Below, in pieces: positions 27,454 through 36,382 of a stretch of DNA of 64,000 nt. Numbering within the stretch: position 1 is the stretch's first letter; the number at the start of each line of letters is the position of its first letter. The notes beneath the pieces are model-generated. The model had not been told where the DNA came from. It did not search any database and was given only the letters and a program-made list of their open reading frames with translations. The DNA is taken from assembly GCF_051027545.1 (NCBI RefSeq), contig NZ_CP194902.1:1240001-1304000 (forward strand), read 5' to 3'. Position numbers and translations under genes: made by a program. This DNA is from Methylocaldum sp002005105. Lineage in GTDB: Bacteria > Pseudomonadota > Gammaproteobacteria > Methylococcales > Methylococcaceae.

Positions 27454-27861
27454 TCCTTTTCCCCCGAAGTGATGGTCGATGGCTAACCTTCATGAAAGGT
27501 GCGCTAGCTGCGGCGCGGTACAAGCGAAGTCCTCACCGCAAGTTGTTCTTATTCCTGAAGAGTTGCTTTTTTCAGTAGCCGGAAGTATAGCTGCAATTTT
27601 CGGCCTATCTTGTCCGGCGGCAGCGCCCTTCCGTCCGAGCTGAATCAGCCGCCTCTATGAACTCTATGTGAGAATCCATGCCATTCCGTTATCAAAGGCA
27701 TTGCTGTCGTATGTCGGCGTTAATCCCGCACTGTTCATGCGTGATCGATCTGGTTCCATAAGCTCCAAGGTCGACAAACCGGAGACCATGCAATAGCATG
27801 TCCCTTTGCAGTTACTTCTCGAGCGGAAATATCCGCGGCTCTCCGGAAGTCGTTCTAGCCA
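27454..27861. other. Intergenic region between the divergent surface block and the H4MPT cluster
   Basis: About 400 bases, no supported gene. It must hold the promoter of the SBBP gene on the minus strand and of mptG on the plus strand. No clear sigma-70 pair, operator or hairpin was recognised. Confidence 0.4.
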
Positions 27862-28875
27862 ATGTCAGTCAATTCCTCATCCCACCACAAGCTTCGTGCG
27901 CGAGTTATCGCTCCGGCGCGTTTGCACATGGGCTTTCTCGATCTGGGCGGGTCCTTGGGGCGGCGTTTCGGCAGTATCGGCGTCGGTGTCAGCGAAATCG
28001 CGACGAGACTATCGATGATGCCTTCGGATCGGCTGACCGCGCACGGACCCGGCGCGGATCGGGCCATCGCTGCCGTCAACAAGTTCGTCTCCGCGCTGGA
28101 GCAGGATTTCGCGGTCGAGATTCGGATCGAGGATGCCATACCGGGGCACATCGGACTCGGCTCCGGCACGCAGCTCGAACTGGCCGTAGGTATGGCTCTG
28201 TCCAGGCTTTACGGTCTCGACCTGTCGGTGCGCGATCTCGCTCCCATTGTCGAGCGGGGTGCACGCTCCGGCATCGGTATCGCCGTATTCGAGCAGGGCG
28301 GCCTGGTGGTCGACGGCGGGCGCGGCGAAAACACGGTCATCCCGCCGGTCGTCGCTCGCCTGGAATTTCCCGCGGACTGGCGTCTCATTCTGGTGTTGGA
28401 CGAGCGGGATCTGGGCTTGCACGGCAAGGACGAGATCGAGGCTTTCCGCGCCTTGCCGGTTTTTCCCGCCAAGGAAGCCGCGCATCTCTGTCATTTGCTG
28501 CTCATGAAAGGCTTGCCCGCATTAGTCGAGCGCGACATCCGAGGTTTCGGCGAGGTGATCGCGGAGTTGCAACGTTCGGTGGGCGATTATTTCGCACCTG
28601 CTCAGGGCGGACGCTTCACCAGCGCCGGCGTCGCCAAGGCCTTGGCTTTTCTCGAAGCTCAGGGCGCCGTCGGCATCGGTCAGAGCTCCTGGGGGCCGAC
28701 CGGTTTTTGCCTGGCTGAGAACGCGACGCGCGGGGAAATGCTGGTCACCGCGGCGCGGCGGCGGTTCGGCGGTACGACCGGTCTCCGGTTTCTGCTGGCC
28801 ACCCCCCGCAACAAAGGCGCGGATGTTATGTTGGAGCGAACGGATGCGTCGCGGGAAAAGACGTTGCGTTTATAG
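27862..28875 (+). CDS. mptG: Beta-ribofuranosylaminobenzene 5'-phosphate synthase
   Basis: Condenses p-aminobenzoate with phosphoribosyl pyrophosphate, with loss of CO2, as the first committed step of H4MPT synthesis. 337 residues. Marker segments: RVIAPARLHMGFLDLGG at the N-terminus, the GHMP-kinase-like IPGHIGLGSGTQLELAVG, and ERGARSGIGIAVFEQGG. It opens the plus-strand H4MPT/methylofuran cluster, and its substrate would come from pabB at 36379. The ATG at 27862 has only a distant GGAAG, so the start is not certain. Confidence 0.93.
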   Translation: MSVNSSSHHKLRARVIAPARLHMGFLDLGGSLGRRFGSIGVGVSEIATRLSMMPSDRLTAHGPGADRAIAAVNKFVSALEQDFAVEIRIEDAIPGHIGLGSGTQLELAVGMALSRLYGLDLSVRDLAPIVERGARSGIGIAVFEQGGLVVDGGRGENTVIPPVVARLEFPADWRLILVLDERDLGLHGKDEIEAFRALPVFPAKEAAHLCHLLLMKGLPALVERDIRGFGEVIAELQRSVGDYFAPAQGGRFTSAGVAKALAFLEAQGAVGIGQSSWGPTGFCLAENATRGEMLVTAARRRFGGTTGLRFLLATPRNKGADVMLERTDASREKTLRL

Positions 28876-28911
28876 CCGCGGCGCGTCGGCGGCGAAGCCA
28901 TTGAGCGATCA

Positions 28912-30036
28912 TTGGAAAGTTTGCGCGACCTATCGGAACGCCTGCTGCTGATCGGCTGCTCGGCGAGAATGCTGGCGCAATCGGCGGCGCGTGCCGGAAT
29001 TCGGCCGGTCTCGATCGATCTTTTCGCCGATCGGGAAACACGCGCCTGTTCCGAGCGCTGCGAAGCCGTCAACGGCGCCGACATAGGTTTCGAGCGGGAA
29101 AGCGTCTTGCGAGCCGCCGAGCGGCTTGCTCCGGCGGAGCTCGGATACGCTCTGGTTTACAGTAGCGGTTTGGATGCCGATCCCGGCATTTTGGAAGGAC
29201 TTGCGCAAGGGCGGACGCTCTACGGCAATTCGCCGGAAATTCTCCGTTTATTGAAAACGCCCGATGCCTTCTTCGATCTGCTCCGGCAGCTCGATATTCC
29301 TTACCCGGAATCCAGCCGAACGTGGCCGCCCGATCCGGAGAACTGGCTGTTGAAGTCCGCTCGTAGCGAAGGCGGCAAGGGTGTGCGTTTTTGTGCCCGA
29401 GCGGAACCGGATTCGAGCGGCTATTACCAGCGCAGGCTTCCCGGCAAGGCCATGTCCGCCCTGTTTCTGGCGAACGGCGAAAATGCGCGGATCATCGGTT
29501 TCAACACGCTGTGGACGGCTGATTGTCATGTCGATCAGCCGTTTTTGTTTGCCGGCGCCATCAATCGAGCGGAACTTGCGTTAGAGCAGCGGCAGCAGGT
29601 GCAGGCGTACGTCGCTCGCCTGATCCGAGCGGTTCCGCTCAAGGGGCTGAACAGCCTGGATTTCATGCTCGATGGCGAGGTGTGCCGGGTTCTGGAAATC
29701 AACCCTAGGCCGAGTGCCACCATGGCCTTGTACGATGAGGATTTTTCACGCGGGTTATTGGCCGAACATATTCGGGCGTGCCGAGGGGGAATTCCGGGTG
29801 CTGCGGACACCGGCGGCGTCGCCCGGGCCTTCAAGGTTTTTTTCGCATCGCGGGAGCTCGACGTGTCCGAAACCATGTGTTGGCCGGACTGGTGTACGGA
29901 TACGCCGGTGCCGCGCACGCTGATCGACGTTGGTCAACCGGTGTGCACCGTTCGCGCGGAGGGGGCCGACTGTCCCGACGTCGAACGTTTGATCGAGCTG
30001 CGGACAACCGAGCTGCACGAACGACTGTACGGCTAG
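28912..30036 (+). CDS. ATP-grasp protein of the H4MPT/methylofuran cluster
   Basis: 374 residues. The N-terminal half is an NAD/biotin-carboxylase-like fold (LLLIGCSARMLAQSAARAG), the centre an ATP-grasp domain with WLLKSARSEGGKGVRF and the metal-site segment VLEINPRPSATMALYD. Members of this family in methylotrophs lie in H4MPT clusters and probably form an amide bond during cofactor synthesis; the exact step is not known. No ATG fits: TTG at 28912 is the best start, 36 nt after mptG, but an upstream ATT cannot be excluded. Confidence 0.8.
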   Translation: MESLRDLSERLLLIGCSARMLAQSAARAGIRPVSIDLFADRETRACSERCEAVNGADIGFERESVLRAAERLAPAELGYALVYSSGLDADPGILEGLAQGRTLYGNSPEILRLLKTPDAFFDLLRQLDIPYPESSRTWPPDPENWLLKSARSEGGKGVRFCARAEPDSSGYYQRRLPGKAMSALFLANGENARIIGFNTLWTADCHVDQPFLFAGAINRAELALEQRQQVQAYVARLIRAVPLKGLNSLDFMLDGEVCRVLEINPRPSATMALYDEDFSRGLLAEHIRACRGGIPGAADTGGVARAFKVFFASRELDVSETMCWPDWCTDTPVPRTLIDVGQPVCTVRAEGADCPDVERLIELRTTELHERLYG

Positions 30037-30078
30037 TACAATCACCTTTTCTTCAATGAACCGGGCAAGAGGGTAACC

Positions 30079-31074
30079 ATGCAACACACTGTCAGCGTTA
30101 ACGCGCACGCGCTTCCCATCGTCAAGTATATGATCGCCAATGCCGACAAGCTGCGGCTCAAGATCGACAAGCTGGGAAACGGCTGCACCATCATCGACGC
30201 CGGTATCGAGGCGGTGGGCGGTCTGGAGGCGGGGCGCTTGATCGCGGAAATCTGCATGGGTGGACTTGGGACCGTCACGCTTACTCACTCTTCAACCTTC
30301 AGTCGCTGGCCTCTGACCGTGAACGTCCATTCCACGAATCCGGTAATTTCCTGTCTGGGCAGTCAGTATGCCGGCTGGAGCCTGTCCCACGGAGAGGGCA
30401 AAAGCGCCTTTTACGCGCTCGGTTCGGGCCCGGCGCGTGCGATGGCGACCAAGGTCAAGGACGGCAACGAAGAGCCCGTCGAAGAGCTTTATAAGGAATT
30501 GGGCTATCGCGACCACGGCAACGAGACGGCCATCGTGATGGAGGTCGACAAGGTTCCTCCGGTCGAGGTGATCGAGAAAATCGCCAAGGCCTGCAAAGTG
30601 GACGCCAGCGGGGTCAACGTCATTCTGACGCCCACCTCCAGCCTTGCCGGCAGCATGCAGGTCGTCGGCCGCGTACTGGAGGTCGCCCTGCATAAGGCCC
30701 ATTCGCTTCATTTTCCGCTGGGAAACATCATCGACGGCACCGGAACCGCTCCGGTTCCGCCGCCTCATCCCAATTTCGTCAAAGCCATGGGGCGCACCAA
30801 CGACGCCATTCTGTTCGGCGGTACCGTGCATCTGTTCGTGAAGGGCAGCGACGAAGCGGCCGAAATGCTGGCCAACGAACTGCCGAGTTCGGTTTCCCGC
30901 GATTACGGCAGGCCGTTTGCCGAGGTGTTCAAGGATTACAAGTACGATTTTTTCAAGGTCGATCCGATGCTGTTCAGCCCAGCCAGCGTCATTGTCACGG
31001 CAGTCGAGTCCGGCCGCAGCTTCCATGCCGGCAAGCTCGACGAAGCGCTCCTGGAACGGTCCTTCGGAGAATAA
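30079..31074 (+). CDS. mch: Methenyl-H4MPT cyclohydrolase
   Basis: Cytosolic enzyme that interconverts methenyl-H4MPT and formyl-H4MPT in the formaldehyde oxidation route. 331 residues beginning MQHTVSVNAHALPIVKYMI, with conserved GNGCTIIDAGIEAVGGLEAG and FFKVDPMLFSPA. AGAGGG lies about 8 nt before the ATG. It is followed after one base by the TTG start of the RimK-like gene, so the two are probably co-translated. Confidence 0.96.
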   Translation: MQHTVSVNAHALPIVKYMIANADKLRLKIDKLGNGCTIIDAGIEAVGGLEAGRLIAEICMGGLGTVTLTHSSTFSRWPLTVNVHSTNPVISCLGSQYAGWSLSHGEGKSAFYALGSGPARAMATKVKDGNEEPVEELYKELGYRDHGNETAIVMEVDKVPPVEVIEKIAKACKVDASGVNVILTPTSSLAGSMQVVGRVLEVALHKAHSLHFPLGNIIDGTGTAPVPPPHPNFVKAMGRTNDAILFGGTVHLFVKGSDEAAEMLANELPSSVSRDYGRPFAEVFKDYKYDFFKVDPMLFSPASVIVTAVESGRSFHAGKLDEALLERSFGE

Positions 31075-31075
31075 T

Positions 31076-31990
31076 TTGGGCCGCATCGCGATCATCACCG
31101 ACGATCCGGGCTGGCACGGCGCACGACTTCGCGAGGCATTGGCAGCGAAAGGGTATGGCTATTCCTATGTGTCCTTGACTGCCTGCCGGCTGAATCTCGA
31201 GTCCGGCGGTTTGCCGGTGCTCCTGCCGAGCTTCGAGGACGGCCTTCCCGACGGCGTTTTCGTGCGTGGCGTGCCGGGCGGGTCGCTGGATCAGGTCGTT
31301 TTCTACCTCGACGTGCTGCACGCATTGAAGCTGCTCGGGATTCCGGTATACAACGACGGTCGGGCGGTCGAGCGCACCGTGGACAAGGCCATGACCAGTT
31401 TCATGTTGCAGAGCGCCGGCATACCGACGCCGCCCACCTGGGTGCTGGGCAGCCGCGAAGAGGCACTCGATCTGGCCGAGCGGGAGTTGCGCGCGGGCCA
31501 TCAGCTCGTGTCCAAACCTTTGTTCGGCTCCCAGGGACAGGGCTTGCAGCGATATGAAAAGCCGGAGGACCTGGCGGGGCTGAGCGATAGCAGCGGCGTT
31601 TTCTACCTACAACGTTTCGTGAGTTGCGGTGAACAGCCCCACGACTTCCGCGTATTCGTCATCAGGGGCAAGGCGGTGGCCGCCATGCGGCGATGCGGTG
31701 TGAGCTGGCTGAACAACGTCGCTCAGGGCGCTCGCTGCGAACCGGTGCGTCTCGACGATCTGCTGCTGTGCCGATTGGCGGAGGATGCGGTAAAGGTTTT
31801 GGACATGGGCTACGCGGGGGTGGACATCATCCGCGATCACCACGGTCGGTACAGCGTGCTCGAGGTCAACAGCATTCCGGCGTGGAAGGGCTTGCAGAGC
31901 GTCAGTAAAGTATCGATCGCCGATTTGTTGGTCGACGACTTCCTGTCGCTTTGTCACCCCGAGCCTCACGGGGAAATCCGGGTTCGGTGA
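31076..31990 (+). CDS. RimK-like ATP-grasp ligase of the H4MPT cluster
   Basis: 304 residues from TTG at 31076, chosen because GGAG lies 8 nt upstream and the protein then begins LGRIAIITDDPGWHGARL. The ATP-grasp domain shows VSKPLFGSQGQGLQRYE and the metal-binding VLEVNSIPAWKGLQSV. RimK relatives add glutamate residues. In H4MPT clusters this gene probably ligates an amino acid onto the cofactor or methylofuran; that is inference. It sits between mch and the CitG-like gene and overlaps the latter by 4 nt (GTGA). Confidence 0.82.
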   Translation: MGRIAIITDDPGWHGARLREALAAKGYGYSYVSLTACRLNLESGGLPVLLPSFEDGLPDGVFVRGVPGGSLDQVVFYLDVLHALKLLGIPVYNDGRAVERTVDKAMTSFMLQSAGIPTPPTWVLGSREEALDLAERELRAGHQLVSKPLFGSQGQGLQRYEKPEDLAGLSDSSGVFYLQRFVSCGEQPHDFRVFVIRGKAVAAMRRCGVSWLNNVAQGARCEPVRLDDLLLCRLAEDAVKVLDMGYAGVDIIRDHHGRYSVLEVNSIPAWKGLQSVSKVSIADLLVDDFLSLCHPEPHGEIRVR

Positions 31991-32889
31991 CGTCGGTTCC
32001 GATGCCTATTCAACGGGACGCTTTATTGTCCGCTTACCTCGATGCCTGCGAGACGGAGCTTCGCGCCTTCAAGCCGGGGAACGTCAGCATTTATTCCGAG
32101 GCGCACGATATGACCGTGGAGGACTTCCGGCGCAGTGCCGCGGCCAGCGGGCCTTTCTTGTGCGACTCCGGTCTTTCCCTGGGCGAGAAGATTTATCACG
32201 CGACTCGGGCGACTCGCGAGGTCGTCCCCTGCAATACCAATCTCGGCATCATCCTGCTGGCCGCGCCCCTGTTTCAGGCGTTTCAGGAGATTCGCGAAGG
32301 CGAAACGCTCAGGGATACGCTCCGGCGGGTACTCGGTGCGACGACGCAAACCGATGCGGACTGGACTTACAAGGCCATACGGCTGGCGCAGCCGGGCGGC
32401 CTCGGCGAGTCTCCGGATCAGGATGTTCGCGACGCGCCGGAGGTAACTTTGCTCGAAGCCATGCGTTTTGCGGAACATCGTGATCGCATCGCTTATCAAT
32501 ACACTAATTCTTTTGCAGATGTTTTTGATTTCGCGATTCCACGTTATCATAGGAAATTGTCCCAGTGGGGCGATAAAGAATGGTCGGCAGTGGCGGTGTT
32601 CGTAGGCTTACTCAAGCATATTCCCGACAGCCACATCGAGCGTAAGTTCGGCGCTCGATATACAGGGATAGTTGCCAGCCGAATGGCGCAGATCGATAAG
32701 GCGTTATCCGTTTCCGATAGACCGGAACAAGTCATGCCGCTCCTCCGAGAAGTGGATGCGGAGTTCAAGTCCGGCGGAATCAATCCGGGTACGACGGCCG
32801 ATCTCACAGTAGCGTGTTTGCTGGCCGTGCGCCTGGAAGCGTTGCTGGGCCAGCGCAAGCGAAAGACGGGCTGTTTTCTGGAAGCGTAG
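31987..32889 (+). CDS. CitG-like (triphosphoribosyl-dephospho-CoA synthase family) protein of the H4MPT cluster
   Basis: About 300 residues, all-helical, with family segments RAFKPGNVSIYSEAHDM and VVPCNTNLGIILLAAPL, and KSGGINPGTTADLTVACLLA near the C-terminus. Family enzymes transfer ribosyl-triphosphate groups; in methylotrophs this branch is tied to H4MPT/methylofuran synthesis without a proven reaction. The start is GTG at 31987 overlapping the previous stop (GTGA); ATG at 32002 is an alternative. Confidence 0.82.
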   Translation: MTSVPMPIQRDALLSAYLDACETELRAFKPGNVSIYSEAHDMTVEDFRRSAAASGPFLCDSGLSLGEKIYHATRATREVVPCNTNLGIILLAAPLFQAFQEIREGETLRDTLRRVLGATTQTDADWTYKAIRLAQPGGLGESPDQDVRDAPEVTLLEAMRFAEHRDRIAYQYTNSFADVFDFAIPRYHRKLSQWGDKEWSAVAVFVGLLKHIPDSHIERKFGARYTGIVASRMAQIDKALSVSDRPEQVMPLLREVDAEFKSGGINPGTTADLTVACLLAVRLEALLGQRKRKTGCFLEA

Positions 32890-32943
32890 AGGCACGTCGG
32901 CACAACAACAGGGATTTTTTATGCTTCGCTTGGGGAGGAGGAT

Positions 32944-32994
32944 ATGGCAGTGTCGTTACTTCGAAAGTTTTTTCTTTTACCAAAGAGGAGTTAG
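32944..32994 (+). CDS. Putative 16-residue leader peptide upstream of fae
   Basis: ATG preceded by GGGGAGGAGGAT, a near-perfect ribosome binding site, begins a 16-codon frame, MAVSLLRKFFLLPKRS, ending in TAG. The fae binding site AAGAGGAG lies within its last codons, and its stop is 2 nt before the fae ATG. Ribosomes ending translation here would be placed at the fae start, so translational coupling or leader-peptide control is likely. It is rich in Leu, Phe, Arg and Lys. Seen directly in the sequence; the function is inferred. Confidence 0.5.
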   Translation: MAVSLLRKFFLLPKRS

Positions 32995-32996
32995 CA

Positions 32997-33509
32997 ATGG
33001 GGAAAATCAATAAGATGTTGGTGGGTGAGGCTCTGTGCGGCGGCGGCAACGAAATCGCCCACATCGACCTGATCATGGGTCCGCGCGGCAGCGCCGCAGA
33101 GACGGCTTTCGCCAACTGCATCACCAATAACAAAGACGGATTCAGCAGCTTGTTGGCCGTAGTCGCGCCGAACCTGATGGCCAAGCCGAATACCGTCATG
33201 TTCAACAAAGTCACCATCAAGAACGGCAAGCAGGCTACCCAGATGTTCGGGCCTGCACAGCGCGGCGTTGCCATGGCTGTGGCCGATTGCGTCGAAGACG
33301 GCACCATTCCTGCCGACGAAGCCGATGACATTTTCGTCTGCGTAGGCGTATTCATCCACTGGCTGGCTGAAGACGACGCGAAAATCCAGGACTACAACTA
33401 CGAAGCCACCAAGCTGGCGATCAAGCGCGCCGTTGCCGGCGAGCCGAAGGCAGCCGAAGTTGTGGCTCAGAAGGGTCAGATCGAGCACCCCTTCGCAGCG
33501 CACAAATAA
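32997..33509 (+). CDS. fae: Formaldehyde-activating enzyme
   Basis: Condenses formaldehyde with H4MPT to methylene-H4MPT, the entry to the H4MPT route; very abundant in methylotrophs. 170 residues, normal length. Conserved segments: NKMLVGEALCGGGNEIAHID with the catalytic-type His, MGPRGSAAETAFAN, and FGPAQRGVAMAVADCV. AAGAGGAG lies 7 nt before the ATG. A 16-codon leader ORF precedes it, and a strong hairpin terminator follows 12 nt after the stop. Confidence 0.97.
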   Translation: MGKINKMLVGEALCGGGNEIAHIDLIMGPRGSAAETAFANCITNNKDGFSSLLAVVAPNLMAKPNTVMFNKVTIKNGKQATQMFGPAQRGVAMAVADCVEDGTIPADEADDIFVCVGVFIHWLAEDDAKIQDYNYEATKLAIKRAVAGEPKAAEVVAQKGQIEHPFAAHK

Positions 33510-33521
33510 TCGCGCTTGTCG

Positions 33522-33561
33522 AAAAAACGTTGCCCCGGCACCGGGGCAACGTTTTTTTTTT
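33522..33561. terminator. Strong bidirectional terminator after fae
   Basis: AACGTTGCCCCGG-CA-CCGGGGCAACGTT, preceded by A residues and followed by a long T run, gives a perfect long GC stem with U tracts on both strands. It lies between fae (+) and the HisA-like gene (-) and should stop transcription from both. Confidence 0.95.
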
Positions 33562-33592
33562 CGTCCGTAAGTCACGAATTCTCAGACTTTCC

Positions 33593-34312
33593 TCAAGTCA
33601 CCGCCTCCTCCGAATCCTCGATCACACGCCCGATCAGCCGCGAGTCAATAGTGCCGGAATGCAGGGCGCTGGCTAGCAACACGCCGGCCGTTTCCATGGA
33701 TTTAAGCCGTATCAGATCTTGTTCGTCCCGCACGCCGCCGGCTACGATGAAGCGTCGGTGGGGATGTTTGCGTCTGAACGACGCCAAACGGTCGAAGTCG
33801 GGACCCGCCGTACTGCCCACATGGGAGAGACTCATCAAGATCACGGTTTCCGGCCAAAGTTCCGGGCTGTACAGCAGTTGCTCAGCCCCTAACAAGCGGT
33901 CGCCGAGAAAGTCCAGCGACAAGATGAAGTCCGGATATGAACGGGCCAGAAGCGGCAAAGATTCCTCGGAAAGCGATTCGCTGCCGACGACCGATCGGGC
34001 GTGCTTTTTAACTGGAAAAGACTCCAATTCGCTGAGGCGTGGCAGTCCTCGATCCATCCAGAATTCGACCTGCGGAAAGCTGCGCTCCAGTTCAACCGCC
34101 AAATCAGTTTGGGGGTCTTTGCCCATGAGCGCATCGAGATCGGCGATATAGACCCTTTTGAACGGATACAAGCCGAGCAAACCGCGTATGACGGCCTCCG
34201 GTTCGGGAGTCGAACACAACACGCTTTGCAGCGGACGGTATTGCTCGCGCCGGCCCTCCCTGGCGTGCACGGCGACACCGCCCATGATGTCGACGACGGG
34301 GATGATGTCCAT
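33593..34312 (-). CDS. HisA/HisF-like barrel protein of the H4MPT/methylofuran cluster
   Basis: 239 residues, a (beta/alpha)8 barrel related to phosphoribosylformimino-5-aminoimidazole carboxamide ribotide isomerase: MDIIPVVDIMGGVAVHAREG at the N-terminus, YIADLDALMG and FIVAGGVRDEQDL with the phosphate-binding glycines. It is not histidine synthesis here: no his genes are nearby and such HisA-like genes recur in methylotroph cofactor clusters. It is the only minus-strand gene of the cluster, and its ATG lies 11 bp from the divergent ATG at 34324. The reaction is unknown. Confidence 0.8.
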   Translation of the reverse strand: MDIIPVVDIMGGVAVHAREGRREQYRPLQSVLCSTPEPEAVIRGLLGLYPFKRVYIADLDALMGKDPQTDLAVELERSFPQVEFWMDRGLPRLSELESFPVKKHARSVVGSESLSEESLPLLARSYPDFILSLDFLGDRLLGAEQLLYSPELWPETVILMSLSHVGSTAGPDFDRLASFRRKHPHRRFIVAGGVRDEQDLIRLKSMETAGVLLASALHSGTIDSRLIGRVIEDSEEAVT

Positions 34313-34323
34313 TTGATGCAGGA

Positions 34324-35322
34324 ATGAAGATACTGGTTTTCGAATATATTACCGGCGGCGGGATGCTCGGCGAAGCAATTCCACGCTCTTTGGCGCAGGA
34401 AGGGGAGTTGATGCTTACGGCGCTCCTCAGGGATTTGTCCGACTTGCCGGATGTTCGGACGGTCGTGTTCAGGGATGCGCGGCTCCCCCTTTCGGGCCGG
34501 AAGTTTTCCGGGGCCTCATGGGTCTTTGTCGATCGGAAAGACGATCTTGAGTGCCACCTTGTGGATCAGATCGAGCGTTGCGACGCGGTGTGGCCGATTG
34601 CCCCTGAAACCGGCGGCATTCTGGAGCGTCTTTGTCGTCGAGTCGAGGCGGCCGGCAAGGCGCTGTTGACCAGCCCGTCCGACGCCGTCAGCCTTGCCGC
34701 AAGCAAGCTGGCGACCGTGAAGCGCCTGCAAAATAAAGGCGTTTCTGCCGTTTCGACTTACGCTCTGAGCGAATCGATTCCTCTGGAATTCCCACGTGTC
34801 GTGAAGCCGGACGACGGCGTTGGTTGCGAAGGCGCCCGCATCATCGAAACCGAGTGGGTCTGGAAGACTTGGGCGGCCGAAACCGACGACCTTGCCCGGT
34901 ATGTCGTTCAGCCTTTGATCGAAGGCGAATCGCTTAGCCTGTCCGCACTGTTTGCTCACGGGAAAGCGCGGCTGCTGAGCTGTAACCGGCAACGGATCGT
35001 CAGGTCGCGGGGCGGTTTTGCCTTGCGCGGCTGCGAGGTCGGCGCCATCCGGTCGGGTCTTGCCGCGTATCGAGCCTTGGCTGATTGGATCGCGGAGGCC
35101 GTGCCGGAATTATGGGGCTATGCCGGGGTCGATTTGATGCAGTGCGAACAGGGGCCGAGGGTGCTCGAGATCAATCCGCGACTGACCACGTCCTACGCCG
35201 GGCTGCGGCAATCCTTAGGCATTAATCCGGCCGCGCTGGTTTTGGAATTGTGGCGGAGCGGAATCTTGCCCGAATTCGACGCGGAATCGGGAAAGCCCGT
35301 CGAGATTGGTTTGGAGACGTGA
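34324..35322 (+). CDS. MfnD-like ATP-grasp ligase (tyramine-glutamate ligase family)
   Basis: 332 residues. The N-terminus MKILVFEYITGGGMLGE and the ATP-grasp parts FPRVVKPDDGVGCEGARII and VLEINPRLTTSYAGLRQSLG resemble MfnD, which joins glutamate to tyramine in methanofuran synthesis. Here it probably makes the amide of methylofuran, the Fhc cofactor. The next gene starts one base after its stop. The start codon has only a weak AGGA directly in front. Confidence 0.83.
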   Translation: MKILVFEYITGGGMLGEAIPRSLAQEGELMLTALLRDLSDLPDVRTVVFRDARLPLSGRKFSGASWVFVDRKDDLECHLVDQIERCDAVWPIAPETGGILERLCRRVEAAGKALLTSPSDAVSLAASKLATVKRLQNKGVSAVSTYALSESIPLEFPRVVKPDDGVGCEGARIIETEWVWKTWAAETDDLARYVVQPLIEGESLSLSALFAHGKARLLSCNRQRIVRSRGGFALRGCEVGAIRSGLAAYRALADWIAEAVPELWGYAGVDLMQCEQGPRVLEINPRLTTSYAGLRQSLGINPAALVLELWRSGILPEFDAESGKPVEIGLET

Positions 35323-35323
35323 A

Positions 35324-36382
35324 ATGAGCATTGAAATGATCGGCTGGGACATCGGCGGAGCCCACCTCAAAGCGGCGGCGTTGAATGGCGCCGGCGAAAT
35401 CGTCGCGGTCATTCAGGAGCCCTGTCCCTTGTGGCTGGGCTTGGATCGACTGCATGGCGCCATGAGCCGAATCCTGGAAGCCATTTCGCCGAGACCGGGC
35501 TGCCGCCATGCAATGACCATGACCGGCGAGTTGGTGGATTTTTTCGAAAACCGGGAGCAAGGCGTGATTGCCTTGGTCGAAGCGATGATTCAGCGCTGTC
35601 GGCAGAATTCGGTGCAGGTGTTTGCCGGACACGACGGGTTTCTCGATGCCAATGCCATCACCCCGGAAAGCGTTCCAAAAATCGCTTCGGCCAACTGGCT
35701 GGCGAGCGCGCTCTGGGTGGCGGAAAATCTGCGCGATGCCATGTTCGTGGATATCGGGAGCACGACCACCGATATTGCGTTGATTCGCGGCCACCGGGTC
35801 GAAACTCGAGGCTATACCGATTATGAACGAATGCGTTACGATGAGCTGATTTATACCGGGATAGTCCGTACCCCGGCGATGGCGCTTGCCGATCGGGCGC
35901 CCTTCGAGGGCGAGTGGATCGGTATCATGGCCGAACATTTCGCGACCACTGCCGACGTCTACCGGCTGTGCGGAGAATTGCCCGAGCACGCCGATCAGAT
36001 GCCGGCGGCCGATAGCGGCGAAAAAACCGTCCAGGGAAGCGCCCGGCGTCTAGCTCGCTTGTTCGGGCGGGATGCGGAGTCGGCATCGTTGAAGCAATGG
36101 CGGCAGGCGGCCCGGTTCTTCCGCGAGCGGCAACTCGCGAAGCTTCGTTCGGCTCTGGATCGCCAGCTTTCGCGCGGCTTGATCGGCGACGATGCGCCTT
36201 TGATCGGTGCTGGCGTGGGACGATTTCTGGTGCGAGAATTGGCGGCACGATCGGGTTTTCCTTATAAGGACTTCAGCGAACTGTTTTCAATGTTGACGTC
36301 GCAAAACGATTTTCACGCTTCGGATTGCGCCCCAGCCGCAGCCGTAGCTTGTCTGGCATTGCGGGAGGTGGGGCGGACATGA
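35324..36382 (+). CDS. MfnF-like H4MPT-linked C1 pathway protein (hydantoinase/oxoprolinase-like)
   Basis: 352 residues from ATG 35324 (GGAG 9 nt upstream). ASKHA-type ATPase fold: MIGWDIGGAHLKAAALNG as phosphate loop 1 and FVDIGSTTTDIALI as loop 2. It matches the family long called 'probable H4MPT-linked C1 transfer pathway protein', whose archaeal member MfnF couples the furan and tyramine parts of methanofuran. The pabB start overlaps its stop (ATGA), suggesting coordinated expression. Confidence 0.87.
   Translation: MSIEMIGWDIGGAHLKAAALNGAGEIVAVIQEPCPLWLGLDRLHGAMSRILEAISPRPGCRHAMTMTGELVDFFENREQGVIALVEAMIQRCRQNSVQVFAGHDGFLDANAITPESVPKIASANWLASALWVAENLRDAMFVDIGSTTTDIALIRGHRVETRGYTDYERMRYDELIYTGIVRTPAMALADRAPFEGEWIGIMAEHFATTADVYRLCGELPEHADQMPAADSGEKTVQGSARRLARLFGRDAESASLKQWRQAARFFRERQLAKLRSALDRQLSRGLIGDDAPLIGAGVGRFLVRELAARSGFPYKDFSELFSMLTSQNDFHASDCAPAAAVACLALREVGRT

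Noticed and set aside
33593..34312. Histidine biosynthesis gene hisA
   Set aside because: Sequence is only distantly HisA-like, stands alone and lies inside an H4MPT/methylofuran cluster.
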